Assembly (NCBI GenBank): GCA_051861205.1
Contig: JBHYDC010000012.1
Span: 62,001 to 126,000 of the forward strand
DNA length: 64,000 bases
Direction of reading: 5' to 3'
From: JBHYDC01 sp051861205
GTDB taxonomy: Bacteria > Pseudomonadota > Alphaproteobacteria > Rhizobiales > Pleomorphomonadaceae
Shown: positions 44,129-54,574 of the stretch, piece by piece
Position numbering within the stretch: position 1 is the stretch's first letter
Layout: every line of letters starts with the position of its first letter
Notes under the pieces: model-generated
Databases searched by the model: none
What the model was told of the DNA's origin: nothing
Seen by the model: the letters and a program-made list of their open reading frames with translations, nothing else
Position numbers and translations under genes: made by a program

Positions 44129-44770
44129 TTACCCCGCGTCGGCTGCGATTTGCCGGAACGCACCCGCCAGCGTTTCGGCTTCCTGCGCGCCTGAGATGGC
44201 GTATTTGTTGTCAACGATGAAGAACGGTACGCCCGTGACACCCGCACGGGATGCCGATTCGATTTCGGCTTGGATCGCCTCGTGGTCTGTGCCGTCGGCG
44301 AGCTTCGCCGCGACGGCTTCGGCGTCTAGGCCGATGTCGGCAGCGGCTTTGATCAGGGTGCCGGCGTCGCCGATGTCCTCGCCCTCGACGAAGTAGAGCG
44401 CGAACAGCCGCTCGGCGGCTGCCTCGCCCTTGCCGGCCTCGGTGGCCCAGCGCAGCAGGCGGTGGGCGTCCAGCGTGTTCGGGGCCACCTTGATCTTGTC
44501 GAAGGCAAACGGGATCCCGATCTCGTGCCCGATCGCTTCCAGGCGTTCTTGGGCGGCGGCAAGGCGTCCGGAATCGCCGAATTTGGCGATCATGTAAGCG
44601 TTACGCTCCTTGCCTTCGGGCGGCAGCGTCGGATCGAGTTGGAACGGGCGATAGCGTGTGGGAAGCGCGATATCCGGAACCAGCGCGCGGGCCGCGTCCA
44701 GCCGCCGCTTGCCGACGAAACACCACGGGCAGACAACGTCGATCACGACGTCGATATCTAACTTTTTCAT
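44129..44770 (-). CDS. DsbA-family FrnE-like thiol oxidoreductase
   Basis: 213-aa cytoplasmic protein without signal peptide. The thioredoxin-fold active site is CPWC at residues 14-17 (VVCPWCFVGKRR), the helical insert carries NTLDAHRLLRWA, and the cis-proline loop is GVTGVPFFIVDNKYAISGAQ. These are FrnE/2-hydroxychromene-isomerase-like features. Likely a disulfide isomerase/oxidoreductase in stress response; partner unknown. Ends 10 bases from convergent glpX. Confidence 0.88.
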   Translation of the reverse strand: MKKLDIDVVIDVVCPWCFVGKRRLDAARALVPDIALPTRYRPFQLDPTLPPEGKERNAYMIAKFGDSGRLAAAQERLEAIGHEIGIPFAFDKIKVAPNTLDAHRLLRWATEAGKGEAAAERLFALYFVEGEDIGDAGTLIKAAADIGLDAEAVAAKLADGTDHEAIQAEIESASRAGVTGVPFFIVDNKYAISGAQEAETLAGAFRQIAADAG

Positions 44771-44949
44771 GCCGCCGGGTCCGCCGCTCTGATTTGCCTA
44801 TCCATAAGTTTATTCTAGCGCAGAAGGCGCGGCAATTCATCGCTTGGTGATCGGCGCGGCTTTGCCGCAGTGCAAAAGACCGAGGATCCGGCCGGTTGAG
44901 GCGCGTGGGCGGGTTGCTCTCCGGCGTTCTTGATTCTACCCCATAGGGC

Positions 44950-47211
<2,262 letters not shown>

Positions 47212-47230
47212 CCGCAGGCGTAGGGCATTC

Positions 47231-47255
47231 CGGTCAGCGCGGTTTGCGCTGACCG
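47231..47255. terminator. Perfect hairpin after parC, overlapping the next gene's stop
   Basis: CGGTCAGCGC (47231-47240) / GCGCTGACCG (47246-47255), 10 bp with a 5-base loop. It lies 20 bases past the parC stop and includes the stop codon of the convergent 62-aa gene, so it can serve transcripts from both sides. No T-run. Confidence 0.55.
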
Positions 47256-47422
47256 TTCAGGGCTTTGCGGGCGGCGCGCTCGGCAGATAATGCATCGGGA
47301 AAGGTTTGGCCTTCCAAGTCCTGCACGCTGGCCTCAAGGGCATGGAAGGCGAAGGCATCGCCTTGCCTAACCAGGATTCCAACGGGACTGTCGCGGACTT
47401 CGACGAGATAATTCTTAAACAT
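47234..47422 (-). CDS. Small conserved-looking protein, function unknown
   Basis: 62-aa protein starting at ATG 47422, which has GAGG 6 bases upstream. It has two strand-like blocks, YLVEVRDSPVGILVRQ and AFAFHALEASVQDLEGQTF, and a basic C-terminus (RAARKALNGQRKPR). The well-placed ribosome site and ordered amphipathic pattern favour a real gene. I do not recognise a family. Confidence 0.5.
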   Translation of the reverse strand: MFKNYLVEVRDSPVGILVRQGDAFAFHALEASVQDLEGQTFPDALSAERAARKALNGQRKPR

Positions 47423-47945
47423 TCCGGGCCTCGAAGGCGCGCCGGGCAAAGGGCCGGCTCAGGGTGCGAAAACGGAGAAAATGCGGCTCTGCAGGGTCGT
47501 TATCGCGCGCGACATACTCGCATTTTGGCCGTACACCGGATCGCTTTGGGAAGCGCCTTTGGCATCGAGGCTGGGACAAGTCTTGCAAGCTTTGTCATGG
47601 TCAAACTTCGTCATGGGTTGGGGCCACGACAGTTCGTGGCCACTTAGCGTTTGGTGTCGCGGCGCAAGCAGCGTGGAAAATGCCCGCGGCTTCAGGAAGC
47701 ACGGTGCTTCGAAGCGAATCTAACTTATCGCATCTTTCTTATAGATGCGAACACAAGCCTTGCGACATTCTAAAAAGTCGAGAATTATTTGTTCTTTTCG
47801 TCTTTCTATCGCGAAATAGCGATTGCTATCTGCCCTCACAAGGCCCTGTCATCAAAAAAAGCCCGGCGCCTTTTGTGGGCCGGGCCTTAAAGTTTTGGGC
47901 CTTGGAGGATCAGGACATTGGTCCTCGCACCGGTAAAACGTCCGG
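47423..47945. other. Non-coding stretch upstream of the 62-aa gene
   Basis: 523 bases with reduced GC. Contents seen: the promoter side of the 62-aa gene, a CGCATCT / AGATGCG hairpin with 7-base loop (47729-47749), and a leftward terminator at 47854-47887. Open frames here look random. Confidence 0.45.
47854..47887 (-). terminator. Intrinsic terminator of the small secreted-protein genes
   Basis: Leftward: GCCCGGC, loop of about 13 bases, GCCGGGC, then a run of seven T. It lies 59 bases after the stop of the 77-aa gene. Confidence 0.75.
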
Positions 47946-48179
47946 CTAGGACGACGGTTCCGCCGGAACGATGACGAGATTGGAAATTCCAAGATGCGGG
48001 TTCACATCCTGCACCGTGATGTTTGAGTTAGCCGGAACGAGTTCGATGATCTGGTCGCCTTTGGCAAGGCGGGCCGCGTCTCCGGACATGGGAGCATCGA
48101 GCGCGTAGGCCGCCCCGACGAGAGCGAGCGCCACGCCGGCGGCGCAGCCAAGGGTCACCAAGGTGGAGGACGTTTTCAT
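47946..48179 (-). CDS. Small putative secreted protein A
   Basis: 77-aa protein from ATG 48179 with a signal peptide or anchor (MKTSSTLVTLGCAAGVALAL, ending AAYALDAP). The ~45-residue mature part is beta-like (DQIIELVPANSNITVQDVN, LGISNLVIVPAEPSS) with no cysteine. An in-frame ATG at 48275 has a better AGGGG site but would bury the signal at residue 33. A downstream terminator supports expression. No family recognised. Confidence 0.45.
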   Translation of the reverse strand: MKTSSTLVTLGCAAGVALALVGAAYALDAPMSGDAARLAKGDQIIELVPANSNITVQDVNPHLGISNLVIVPAEPSS

Positions 48180-48422
48180 GACGATGTCTTTCGCCTGCAA
48201 TCCACTTGTCATGAAGGTTCCAGCAACGACGCCCTCGTTGGGGTCCGGCGGTGTTATGGATGCCTTCGTGTTCATGGCGAGGCCCCTAGATCAGCCGATC
48301 GCCACGACCCAATCACGGATCGTTGACCTTGCCGGTGAAAAGCAACGGCAGCGGACGTCATAGATTTCGCCTCACGCGGTGGTGATGGGCGAATCTTGAT
48401 TTCGTGAAGGGTGGAACGCTTG

Positions 48423-48686
48423 TCAGCCGTTCACTTGCGCAGCCAGGGATAGACCGGGCTTTACGGCGATGGTTTCTGCCTGCGTGATCGGAAGTTCGAT
48501 GCCTTGACAGTCGACCCCCGTCGCCAGGTCGGGATCGCGGCAGTCGGCGATGGACGGCAGGCGGTCGTTCTTGCCGATGACGGCGTATTCGTAAGGCGTC
48601 GCGCCCGACGATAAGGCGGCTACACCGAGGCCGGCAATCGCAAGCGCAACCCGCTTCAAACGAGCGGGAAACTCTGGACTTCTCAT
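48423..48686 (-). CDS. Small putative secreted protein B
   Basis: 87-aa protein from ATG 48686 with GAGG 8 bases upstream. Basic N-terminus (RSPEFPARLKR), one hydrophobic stretch (VALAIAGLGVAALSSGA) and a mature part with two cysteines about 11 residues apart (SIADCRDPDLATGVDCQG) that could form a disulfide. Lies 243 bases upstream of protein A, same strand; similar size and layout but no clear sequence similarity. Function unknown. Confidence 0.5.
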   Translation of the reverse strand: MRSPEFPARLKRVALAIAGLGVAALSSGATPYEYAVIGKNDRLPSIADCRDPDLATGVDCQGIELPITQAETIAVKPGLSLAAQVNG

Positions 48687-48914
48687 GCTTGCGTCCTCAG
48701 CTTTCCAAGCCAACCCCGAGCCCGATCTTCAGCCCGCACTGGTTACCGAAAGCTTTCATAAAATGAGATCAATCGACGTAACGAAGCTTCAAGCTTAACG
48801 CGTCGTAAACGAGCGGATGCGGCAACCGTCTGGTGTCCGCGTTGCGGCGGGCGCGATCAATTAGCGCGGCGCGCGCGTTGTGCTTGCAGGCCGGAACGGA
48901 TAAATCCTTGGGGC

Positions 48915-49406
48915 ATGACGACTGCGCTCTATTCCGGGTCCTTCGATCCCGTCACGAACGGTCACATCGACGTTATCGCGCGGGCTGCGCGCATTTTTCC
49001 GCGTCTGGTGATCGCTATCGGCGTGCATCATTCCAAATCCGGACTGTTTTCCCCCGACGAGCGCGCGGAGATGGTTCAGGTGGCTGTGAGCGGTATCGCC
49101 GCCGGTTCCACCATCGAAATCCTGCGATTCGACGGGCTGGTGGTGGATGCGGCGCGGCAGAGTGGGGCCTCCGTGATCGTGCGGGGCCTGCGCAGCGCCA
49201 CCGATCTCGACTATGAAACCCAGATGGAAGGCATGAACGCCGCTCTGGCGCCGGACATCGATGTGGTTTATCTCGCGGCGTCAGCTCCGGTTCGCCACAT
49301 CGCGGCGAGCCTCGTTCGCCAGATCGCCGCGCTCGGTGGGCCGGTGGATGCCTTCGTTCCGCCGCACGTGGCCGAGAGGCTGCGCGCGAGGTTCACCACC
49401 TCTTGA
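48915..49406 (+). CDS. coaD: Phosphopantetheine adenylyltransferase
   Basis: 163-aa enzyme that converts 4'-phosphopantetheine to dephospho-CoA. Nucleotidyl-transferase motif GSFDPVTNGHIDVI (with TxGH), VRGLRSATDLDYETQM, and the C-terminal segment RHIAASLVRQIAALGG equivalent to the ISSTLVKEIA loop. Heads a coaD-PPIase-PPIase-queA-tgt string common in rhizobia. Confidence 0.96.
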   Translation: MTTALYSGSFDPVTNGHIDVIARAARIFPRLVIAIGVHHSKSGLFSPDERAEMVQVAVSGIAAGSTIEILRFDGLVVDAARQSGASVIVRGLRSATDLDYETQMEGMNAALAPDIDVVYLAASAPVRHIAASLVRQIAALGGPVDAFVPPHVAERLRARFTTS

Positions 49407-49435
49407 CGCATTGAACGCCTGCACGGGAGACACCT

Positions 49436-49969
49436 TTGTTCCGCAGCTTCGTCGCGGCCCTGGCCGCCTTCGTCATCCTCTCGGCCGCGCCTGCCTTGGC
49501 CGCCGGCGATCCTGAAAACACGGTGGTGATGAACACCACCAAGGGCAATGTCACGATCGCGCTGCGGCCCGATCTTGCGCCCAAGCACGTTGCGCAGATC
49601 AAGGCGCTGGTGGCCGCCAAATTCTACGACGGCGTCATCTTCCACCGTGTGATCGACGGCTTCATGGCCCAGACCGGCGATCCCACCGGCACCGGCATGG
49701 GCGGTTCGGATCTGCCGGACATTCCAGCCGAATTCACCAACGCCCATTTCGAACGCGGCGTGCTCGGCATGGCCCGTGCGGCGGATCCCAACAGCGCCAA
49801 TTCGCAGTTCTTCATCATGTTCGCCGAGGGCGGCTTCCTCGACACCCAGTATACCGTGTTCGGTCAGGTGCTCGAGGGCATGGAGGTCGTCGACCAGATC
49901 GAGCGCGGCGAACCGCCCGCCAACCCGGACAAGATCATATCCATGCGTCTTGCCTCGCAGCCGCAGTAA
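49436..49969 (+). CDS. Periplasmic cyclophilin-type peptidyl-prolyl isomerase
   Basis: 177-aa PPIase with a Sec signal (FRSFVAALAAFVILSAAPALAAG), so it helps fold periplasmic proteins. Catalytic segment FHRVIDGFMAQTGDP with the conserved Arg, and NSANSQFFIMF. The start is TTG at 49436, with GGGAGA 5 bases upstream; no ATG is available before the signal peptide. 29 bases before its cytoplasmic paralogue. Confidence 0.92.
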   Translation: MFRSFVAALAAFVILSAAPALAAGDPENTVVMNTTKGNVTIALRPDLAPKHVAQIKALVAAKFYDGVIFHRVIDGFMAQTGDPTGTGMGGSDLPDIPAEFTNAHFERGVLGMARAADPNSANSQFFIMFAEGGFLDTQYTVFGQVLEGMEVVDQIERGEPPANPDKIISMRLASQPQ

Positions 49970-49998
49970 CAACGCTCAAAAAGAACAAGGAGGCCGAT

Positions 49999-50478
49999 AT
50001 GGCCGATATCAAGGATCCTGAAAACACGCTCATCCTCGAAACGACCAAGGGCAACGTGGTCATCGAGATGCGTCCGGACCTCGCTCCGGGCCACGTCGCG
50101 CACATCAAGAAGCTGGCGCGCGAAGGCTTTTACGACGGTATCGTGTTCCACCGCGTGATCGAGGGCTTCATGGCCCAGACCGGCTGCCCCAACGGCACCG
50201 GCACCGGCGGCTCGAAGTATCCGAACCTCACCGCCGAGTTCAACGCCGAGCCCCATGTGCGCGGCGTCACCTCCATGGCCCGCGCGCAGAGCCCGAATTC
50301 GGCCAACAGCCAGTTCTTCATCGTGTTCGACGATGCCCGCTTCCTGGATCGCCAGTATACGGTGTGGGGCAAGGTGATCGAGGGCATGGAAAACGTGGAC
50401 CAGATCAAGCGCGGCGAGCCCGTGCGCGATCCCGACCGGATTGTCAGCATGAAGGTTGCCGCGGACGTGGCCGCGTAA
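49999..50478 (+). CDS. Cytoplasmic cyclophilin-type peptidyl-prolyl isomerase
   Basis: 159-aa PPIase without signal peptide. FHRVIEGFMAQTGCP and NSANSQFFIVFDDA are intact; many residues match the preceding protein (ENTLILETTKGNVVIEMRPDLA against ENTVVMNTTKGNVTIALRPD), showing tandem duplication with one copy targeted to the periplasm. ATG has AAGGAGG upstream. Confidence 0.94.
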   Translation: MADIKDPENTLILETTKGNVVIEMRPDLAPGHVAHIKKLAREGFYDGIVFHRVIEGFMAQTGCPNGTGTGGSKYPNLTAEFNAEPHVRGVTSMARAQSPNSANSQFFIVFDDARFLDRQYTVWGKVIEGMENVDQIKRGEPVRDPDRIVSMKVAADVAA

Positions 50479-50539
50479 CCTTGGAGCAAGCTCGCGGGCA
50501 TCGCCTCTCCCAGTCGAGAGGGATGCCCGCGCGACCGCC

Positions 50540-51631
50540 ATGCACGTATCCCTGTTCGATTTCGATCTCCCGCCCGAACGCATCGCGCTTCGCCCGGTCA
50601 GTCCGCGCGACGGTGCGCGTATGCTTGTGGTCCGGCCGGGGCAGGGCTTTCAAGACCGCATCGTGCGCGATCTGCCGGAGCTGCTCCAGCCCGGCGATTC
50701 GCTGGTTTTCAATGACACCAAGGTGATTCCGGCGCAGCTTGACGGTGTGCGGCTGCGCGAGGGCGCCGAACCCGCGCGGTTTTCTGCCACCTTGCACATG
50801 CGCACGGCGCCCGACCGCTGGAAGGCCTTCGTCAAGGGCGCACGCAAGCTCGCCCCCGGCGACCGCGTGCGCTTCGGTGAAGGCGCGGAGGCGGACGGCA
50901 TCGTCTGCCTGCTCGGCCGGCTGGAAGGCACCGTGGCGGAAAAAGGCGAGGAGGGCGAGGTGACGCTTGCCTTCGACCTGACCGGACCTGCGCTGGACGA
51001 GGCGATCGCGGCTGTCGGGCATATCCCCCTGCCGCCCTACATCGCCGGAAAGCGCGCCGAGGACGAGCGCGACCGGGCCGATTATCAGACCGTCTACGCC
51101 CGCGAGGAGGGCGCCGTTGCTGCCCCCACGGCGGGTTTGCATTTCACGCCGGAGCTTCTCGCCCGCCTCGACGCTCACGGCATCTCCCGCCATTTCGTGA
51201 CGCTGCATGTGGGCGCCGGCACATTCCTGCCGATGAAGGCGGACGACACGACCGAGCACAAGATGCACGCCGAAATCGGATATGTATCCCCCGAAACCGC
51301 CGCCGCGCTCAACGCCGTGCGGGCGCGGGGCGGGCGGATCGTCGCGGTAGGTACGACGTCGCTGCGGCTCCTGGAAAGCGCGACCACGGAGGACGGCGTC
51401 ATCCGGCCCTATGCCGGGGCGACGGATATCTTCATCACGCCCGGCTACCGATTCCGCGCCATTGACGCGCTGATGACGAACTTCCATCTGCCGAAATCGA
51501 CGCTGTTCATGCTCGTTTCGGCGTTTTCGGGCCTTGCCACGATGCGCGCGGCCTATGCGCATGCGATCGAGACGGGCTATCGCTTCTATTCCTACGGCGA
51601 TTCCTCGCTGCTCTTTCCCGGATCCGAATGA
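50540..51631 (+). CDS. queA: tRNA preQ1(34) S-adenosylmethionine ribosyltransferase-isomerase
   Basis: 363-aa enzyme that adds the epoxycyclopentane group of SAM to preQ1 in tRNA to make epoxyqueuosine. Typical features: FDFDLPPERIALRP at the N-terminus, NDTKVIPAQL, VAAPTAGLHFT and ATDIFITPGYRF with LMTNFHLPKSTLFMLVSAF. ATG 50540 begins exactly at the family N-terminus. Overlaps tgt by 4 bases. Confidence 0.95.
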   Translation: MHVSLFDFDLPPERIALRPVSPRDGARMLVVRPGQGFQDRIVRDLPELLQPGDSLVFNDTKVIPAQLDGVRLREGAEPARFSATLHMRTAPDRWKAFVKGARKLAPGDRVRFGEGAEADGIVCLLGRLEGTVAEKGEEGEVTLAFDLTGPALDEAIAAVGHIPLPPYIAGKRAEDERDRADYQTVYAREEGAVAAPTAGLHFTPELLARLDAHGISRHFVTLHVGAGTFLPMKADDTTEHKMHAEIGYVSPETAAALNAVRARGGRIVAVGTTSLRLLESATTEDGVIRPYAGATDIFITPGYRFRAIDALMTNFHLPKSTLFMLVSAFSGLATMRAAYAHAIETGYRFYSYGDSSLLFPGSE

Positions 51632-52764
51632 CCGCCCCCTTTGCCTTCCGCCTGATCGCCACCGACGGCGCCGCCCGCCGGGGCGAAATCACCACGCCGC
51701 ATGGCGTCGTGCGCACCCCCGCTTTCATGCCGGTGGGCACGCAAGGCACGGTGAAGGCGATGTTCATGGACGACGTGCGCGGCACCGGCGCCGACGTCGT
51801 TCTCGGCAACACCTATCACCTGATGCTGCGGCCCGGAGCGGAGCGGGTGGCGGCGCTGGGCGGGTTGCATAAGTTCTCGACGTGGCCGCACACGATCTTG
51901 ACCGATTCCGGCGGCTTCCAGGTCATGTCGCTGGCGCAGCTTCGCAAGCTCGACGAGCGCGGCGTCACCTTTCAGAGCCACATCGACGGCAAACGCTATG
52001 ACTTGACGCCGGAACGGTCGGTCGAGATTCAGGGCCTCCTCGGCTCCGATATTCAGATGCAGCTCGACGAGTGCGTGCGTCTGCCCGCCGAGCCCAAGGA
52101 CGTGGAGCGCGGTATGCGCCTGTCGCTGCGCTGGGCCGAGCGGTCACGCGCGCAATTCGAAGCGATGGGCGGCCCCGCCAAAGGGCAGGGGCTCTACGGC
52201 ATCGTCCAGGGCGGCGACGTGCCGGCGCTGCGGGTGCAGAGCGCCGAGGCGCTGACCGCGATGCCCTTCGAGGGGTACTCCGTCGGCGGCCTTGCGGTCG
52301 GCGAGCCGCAGGCGGTGATGCTGGCGATGCTCGACATCGTGAACCCGGTGCTGCCCGTTGAAAAGCCGCGCTATCTCATGGGCGTCGGCACGCCGGACGA
52401 CATCATCGAGAGCGTTGCGCGCGGTATCGACCAGTTCGACTGCGTGATGCCCACGCGCGCCGGCCGTCACGGCCTTGCCTACACCCGCTTCGGCAAGCTC
52501 AACTTCCGCAACGCCCGCCATGCCGACGATCCCCGTCCGATCGACGAGACGTCGTCCTGCCCGGCCGCGCGCGACTACAGCCGCGCCTATCTGCACCACC
52601 TCATCCGCACGGGCGAGGCGCTTGGCGGCATGCTGCTGACGTGGGTGAACGTCGCCTATTACCAGTCGTTGATGCAGGGCATCCGCGACGCGATCGAGGC
52701 CGGCCGCTTCGCCGATTTCATGGCCGAAACCAAGGCAAGCTGGGCGCGCGGCGAAGCCGGTTGA
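51628..52764 (+). CDS. tgt: tRNA-guanine transglycosylase
   Basis: 378-aa enzyme exchanging guanine 34 for preQ1 in tRNAs with GUN anticodons; works just before QueA. TIM barrel with GNTYHLMLRPG, nucleophile region TDSGGFQVMSL and GLYGIVQGG. The C-terminal zinc site, usually CxCxxC plus His, reads SSCPAARDYSRAYLHHL: only Cys311 and the His near 323-324 remain (see findings). I believe related alphaproteobacteria share this form, so activity is likely retained. Confidence 0.95.
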   Translation: MTAPFAFRLIATDGAARRGEITTPHGVVRTPAFMPVGTQGTVKAMFMDDVRGTGADVVLGNTYHLMLRPGAERVAALGGLHKFSTWPHTILTDSGGFQVMSLAQLRKLDERGVTFQSHIDGKRYDLTPERSVEIQGLLGSDIQMQLDECVRLPAEPKDVERGMRLSLRWAERSRAQFEAMGGPAKGQGLYGIVQGGDVPALRVQSAEALTAMPFEGYSVGGLAVGEPQAVMLAMLDIVNPVLPVEKPRYLMGVGTPDDIIESVARGIDQFDCVMPTRAGRHGLAYTRFGKLNFRNARHADDPRPIDETSSCPAARDYSRAYLHHLIRTGEALGGMLLTWVNVAYYQSLMQGIRDAIEAGRFADFMAETKASWARGEAG

Positions 52765-52777
52765 TCCGTGGTCGCCG

Positions 52778-53194
52778 TCACGCCGATTGCGCGGGAGCCT
52801 TGACGATCTGGCAGGCGGAAATCTTCCACGCGCCATCCGGCTGGCGCTCCAGCCGGTAAAGCGCGGTGTAGGATTCCCCGTCCGGGCCGACCAGGAACAC
52901 CTCCTGCGCATATCCGCCGGGAATTTCCTTCAGCCGCCCGTAAGCGACCGATTTCGGGCGATAAACCGGCTGATAACCGTTCTTCACCATCGCCATGAAA
53001 ACATCCGCGCTTGGGAACATCCGGCGGATTTGCGGGGCGGCGAAGGAATAGGCGGTTGCGCCGTCGTCGGCCTGGAAGGCGCGGATCTGGCTGTCGATCA
53101 CACTGCGAATGCCCGGCGCGTCGGCGCTCTCCTCCGCCCGCGCCAGTCCCCCGATCATCAGCAAAGCGGCCATCAAAAAAGCTGCAAAGCGCAT
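52778..53194 (-). CDS. DUF4864 exported protein
   Basis: 138-aa protein with a Sec signal (RFAAFLMAALLMIGGLARAEE). The mature part has an NTF2-like layout: helix VIDSQIRAFQADDGATAYSFAAP (residues up to SFA), then IRRMFPSADVFMAMV and strands YTALYRLERQPDG and WKISACQI. These match the DUF4864 family. ATG 53194 has GGAGG 5 bases upstream. Function unknown. Confidence 0.8.
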   Translation of the reverse strand: MRFAAFLMAALLMIGGLARAEESADAPGIRSVIDSQIRAFQADDGATAYSFAAPQIRRMFPSADVFMAMVKNGYQPVYRPKSVAYGRLKEIPGGYAQEVFLVGPDGESYTALYRLERQPDGAWKISACQIVKAPAQSA

Positions 53195-53318
53195 TGCATC
53201 CTCCCTCGGTCGGATGGGAGCGCATGCGAGATAGCGCGCTCCTATGATGATTAAGGCTAGCACTCCAAAGCCGCACGGAAAGGGGGCGGGGCGAAAAAAG
53301 CAGCGAAATCGCGAAAAT

Positions 53319-53822
53319 TCAGAGGAGGCGGCGCCGATCGTCGAGCCGTTCGGCCACATGCAGCCGGTCGAGGAAGCCTTGCAGGATGAAGCTAGCGGCC
53401 ATCTTGTCCACCACTTCACCCCGGCGGCGGCGGGACGCGTCGGCTTCCAACAGCGTTCGCGTTACGGCGGCGGTGGAGAGGCGCTCGTCCCAGTAGGTGA
53501 TCGGCAGGGCGGTGAGCGGTCGCAGGTTGCGCACGAAGGCGCGGGTGGCCTGCGCGCGCGGCCCTTCCGACCCATCCATGTTCACCGGTAACCCCATGAC
53601 GAGGCCGCCGACGCCGTGCTTCGTCGCCAGCTCCAGAAGGGCCTGAACGTCCCTGGTGAACTTCACCCGTGCTATGGTCTGCATCGGAGAGGCGATGCGC
53701 AGCCCGCCGTCGGATATGGCGATGCCGATCGTCTTGGTGCCGAGATCCAGCCCGAACAGCCGGGTGCCGGAAGGCAAGGCAGCAGCGAAGGCAATGGGGT
53801 CTTCCAGTGGGGGGATGCTCAT
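53319..53822 (-). CDS. ruvX: RuvX/YqgF-type RNase H-fold nuclease
   Basis: 167-aa protein of the YqgF family, a Holliday-junction-resolvase-like fold implicated in pre-16S rRNA 5'-end maturation. Catalytic acids lie in FGLDLGTKTIGIAISD and WDERLSTAAVTR, with the C-terminal Asp in VVDKMAASFILQGFLD. ATG 53822 (MSIPPLEDP) is the family-consistent start; the frame stays open through the upstream repeat. Confidence 0.92.
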   Translation of the reverse strand: MSIPPLEDPIAFAAALPSGTRLFGLDLGTKTIGIAISDGGLRIASPMQTIARVKFTRDVQALLELATKHGVGGLVMGLPVNMDGSEGPRAQATRAFVRNLRPLTALPITYWDERLSTAAVTRTLLEADASRRRRGEVVDKMAASFILQGFLDRLHVAERLDDRRRLL

Positions 53823-53910
53823 GCGCGGGGCATAGCACGCGCGGGCGGGATGGTCACGGGGAGTGGAGGGGATGGGTGGCAAGTCTCCTCTCGAGGGAGC
53901 GTGCACCTTT

Positions 53911-54060
53911 TCCTTCTCCCCTTGTGGGAGAAGGTGTCGCGGCAGCGACGGTTGAGGGGTCTTTCCCGCTTTGCTTGCGGTTTGGGCTTGCCTGTAACGT
54001 AAGCAACCCCTCATCCGGCCCTCGCGGGCCACCTTCTCCCGCAAGGGGAGAAGGAGAAGG
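53911..54060. repeat. RIME-like composite intergenic repeat, copy C
   Basis: Two facing hairpin modules: CCTTCTCCCC-TTGT-GGGAGAAGG then GTGTCGCGGCAGCGACGG and GAGGGGTC on the left, and ACCCCTCATCCGG, CCCTCGCGGGCC and CCTTCTCCCGCAAGGGGAGAAGG-type hairpin on the right, in opposite orientation. The right module is shared with copies A and B. It separates ruvX from the pterin dehydratase gene. Confidence 0.78.
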
Positions 54061-54109
54061 TAGGGCGGCGCGTGTCGGTGAGGTTGTGCTACGACCCCGC
54101 TCGCACCCC

Positions 54110-54478
54110 TCACTTGTCATACTTGATATACGCGAAGCGCTGATCTTGCGGGGTGCCTTCCAGGCCTTCGCCCTCCAGGCCCGGCTGCCAGCCGATCACG
54201 TCTTCGATCTTCTTTGCCAGCGCGAAGTCTTTGTCGGTGATGCCCTTGGCGTGATGGTTCATCAGCCGCACTTCTACCCAGGCGTAGGACGCGGTGATGT
54301 CGGGGTGGTGCCAGGCGGCTTCGGCGAGGTGGCCGACGGTGTTGATCACCATCAGCGTGCCCTTCCAGGAGGCGGTTTTGTAGGTGCGGCGGATCCAGCC
54401 GTCCTCATAGCGCCAATGCGGCAGGTCGCGGGCGAGGCGTGCGGTGATTTCATCGTCGGAGTAGGTCTTTTCAGCCAT
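54110..54478 (-). CDS. Pterin-4a-carbinolamine dehydratase family protein
   Basis: 122-aa protein of the PCD/DCoH family, which dehydrates 4a-hydroxy-tetrahydropterins. The pterin-site motif is visible as AAWHHPDITASYAWVEVRL with a following NHHAKGITDKDFALA; the C-terminus (about 25 residues after GWQPGLEG) is longer than usual. ATG 54478 has GGAGG 8 bases upstream. It is divergent from beta-RFAP synthase, with starts 96 bases apart, so a role with H4MPT or its precursors is possible. No phenylalanine hydroxylase gene is nearby. Confidence 0.85.
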   Translation of the reverse strand: MAEKTYSDDEITARLARDLPHWRYEDGWIRRTYKTASWKGTLMVINTVGHLAEAAWHHPDITASYAWVEVRLMNHHAKGITDKDFALAKKIEDVIGWQPGLEGEGLEGTPQDQRFAYIKYDK

Positions 54479-54574
54479 GATTGCATCCTCCACCCCGCGA
54501 CGCCAAACTACGGGCGATGCCCAATGGTATCAGCTAGGCTTGCGCGGCCAAGGGTTTAATGGACGCAGCGGCGG

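Noticed and set aside
53854..54120. Open frames crossing repeat copy C
   Set aside because: They translate the hairpin modules in several frames and strands, which is expected of repeat DNA.
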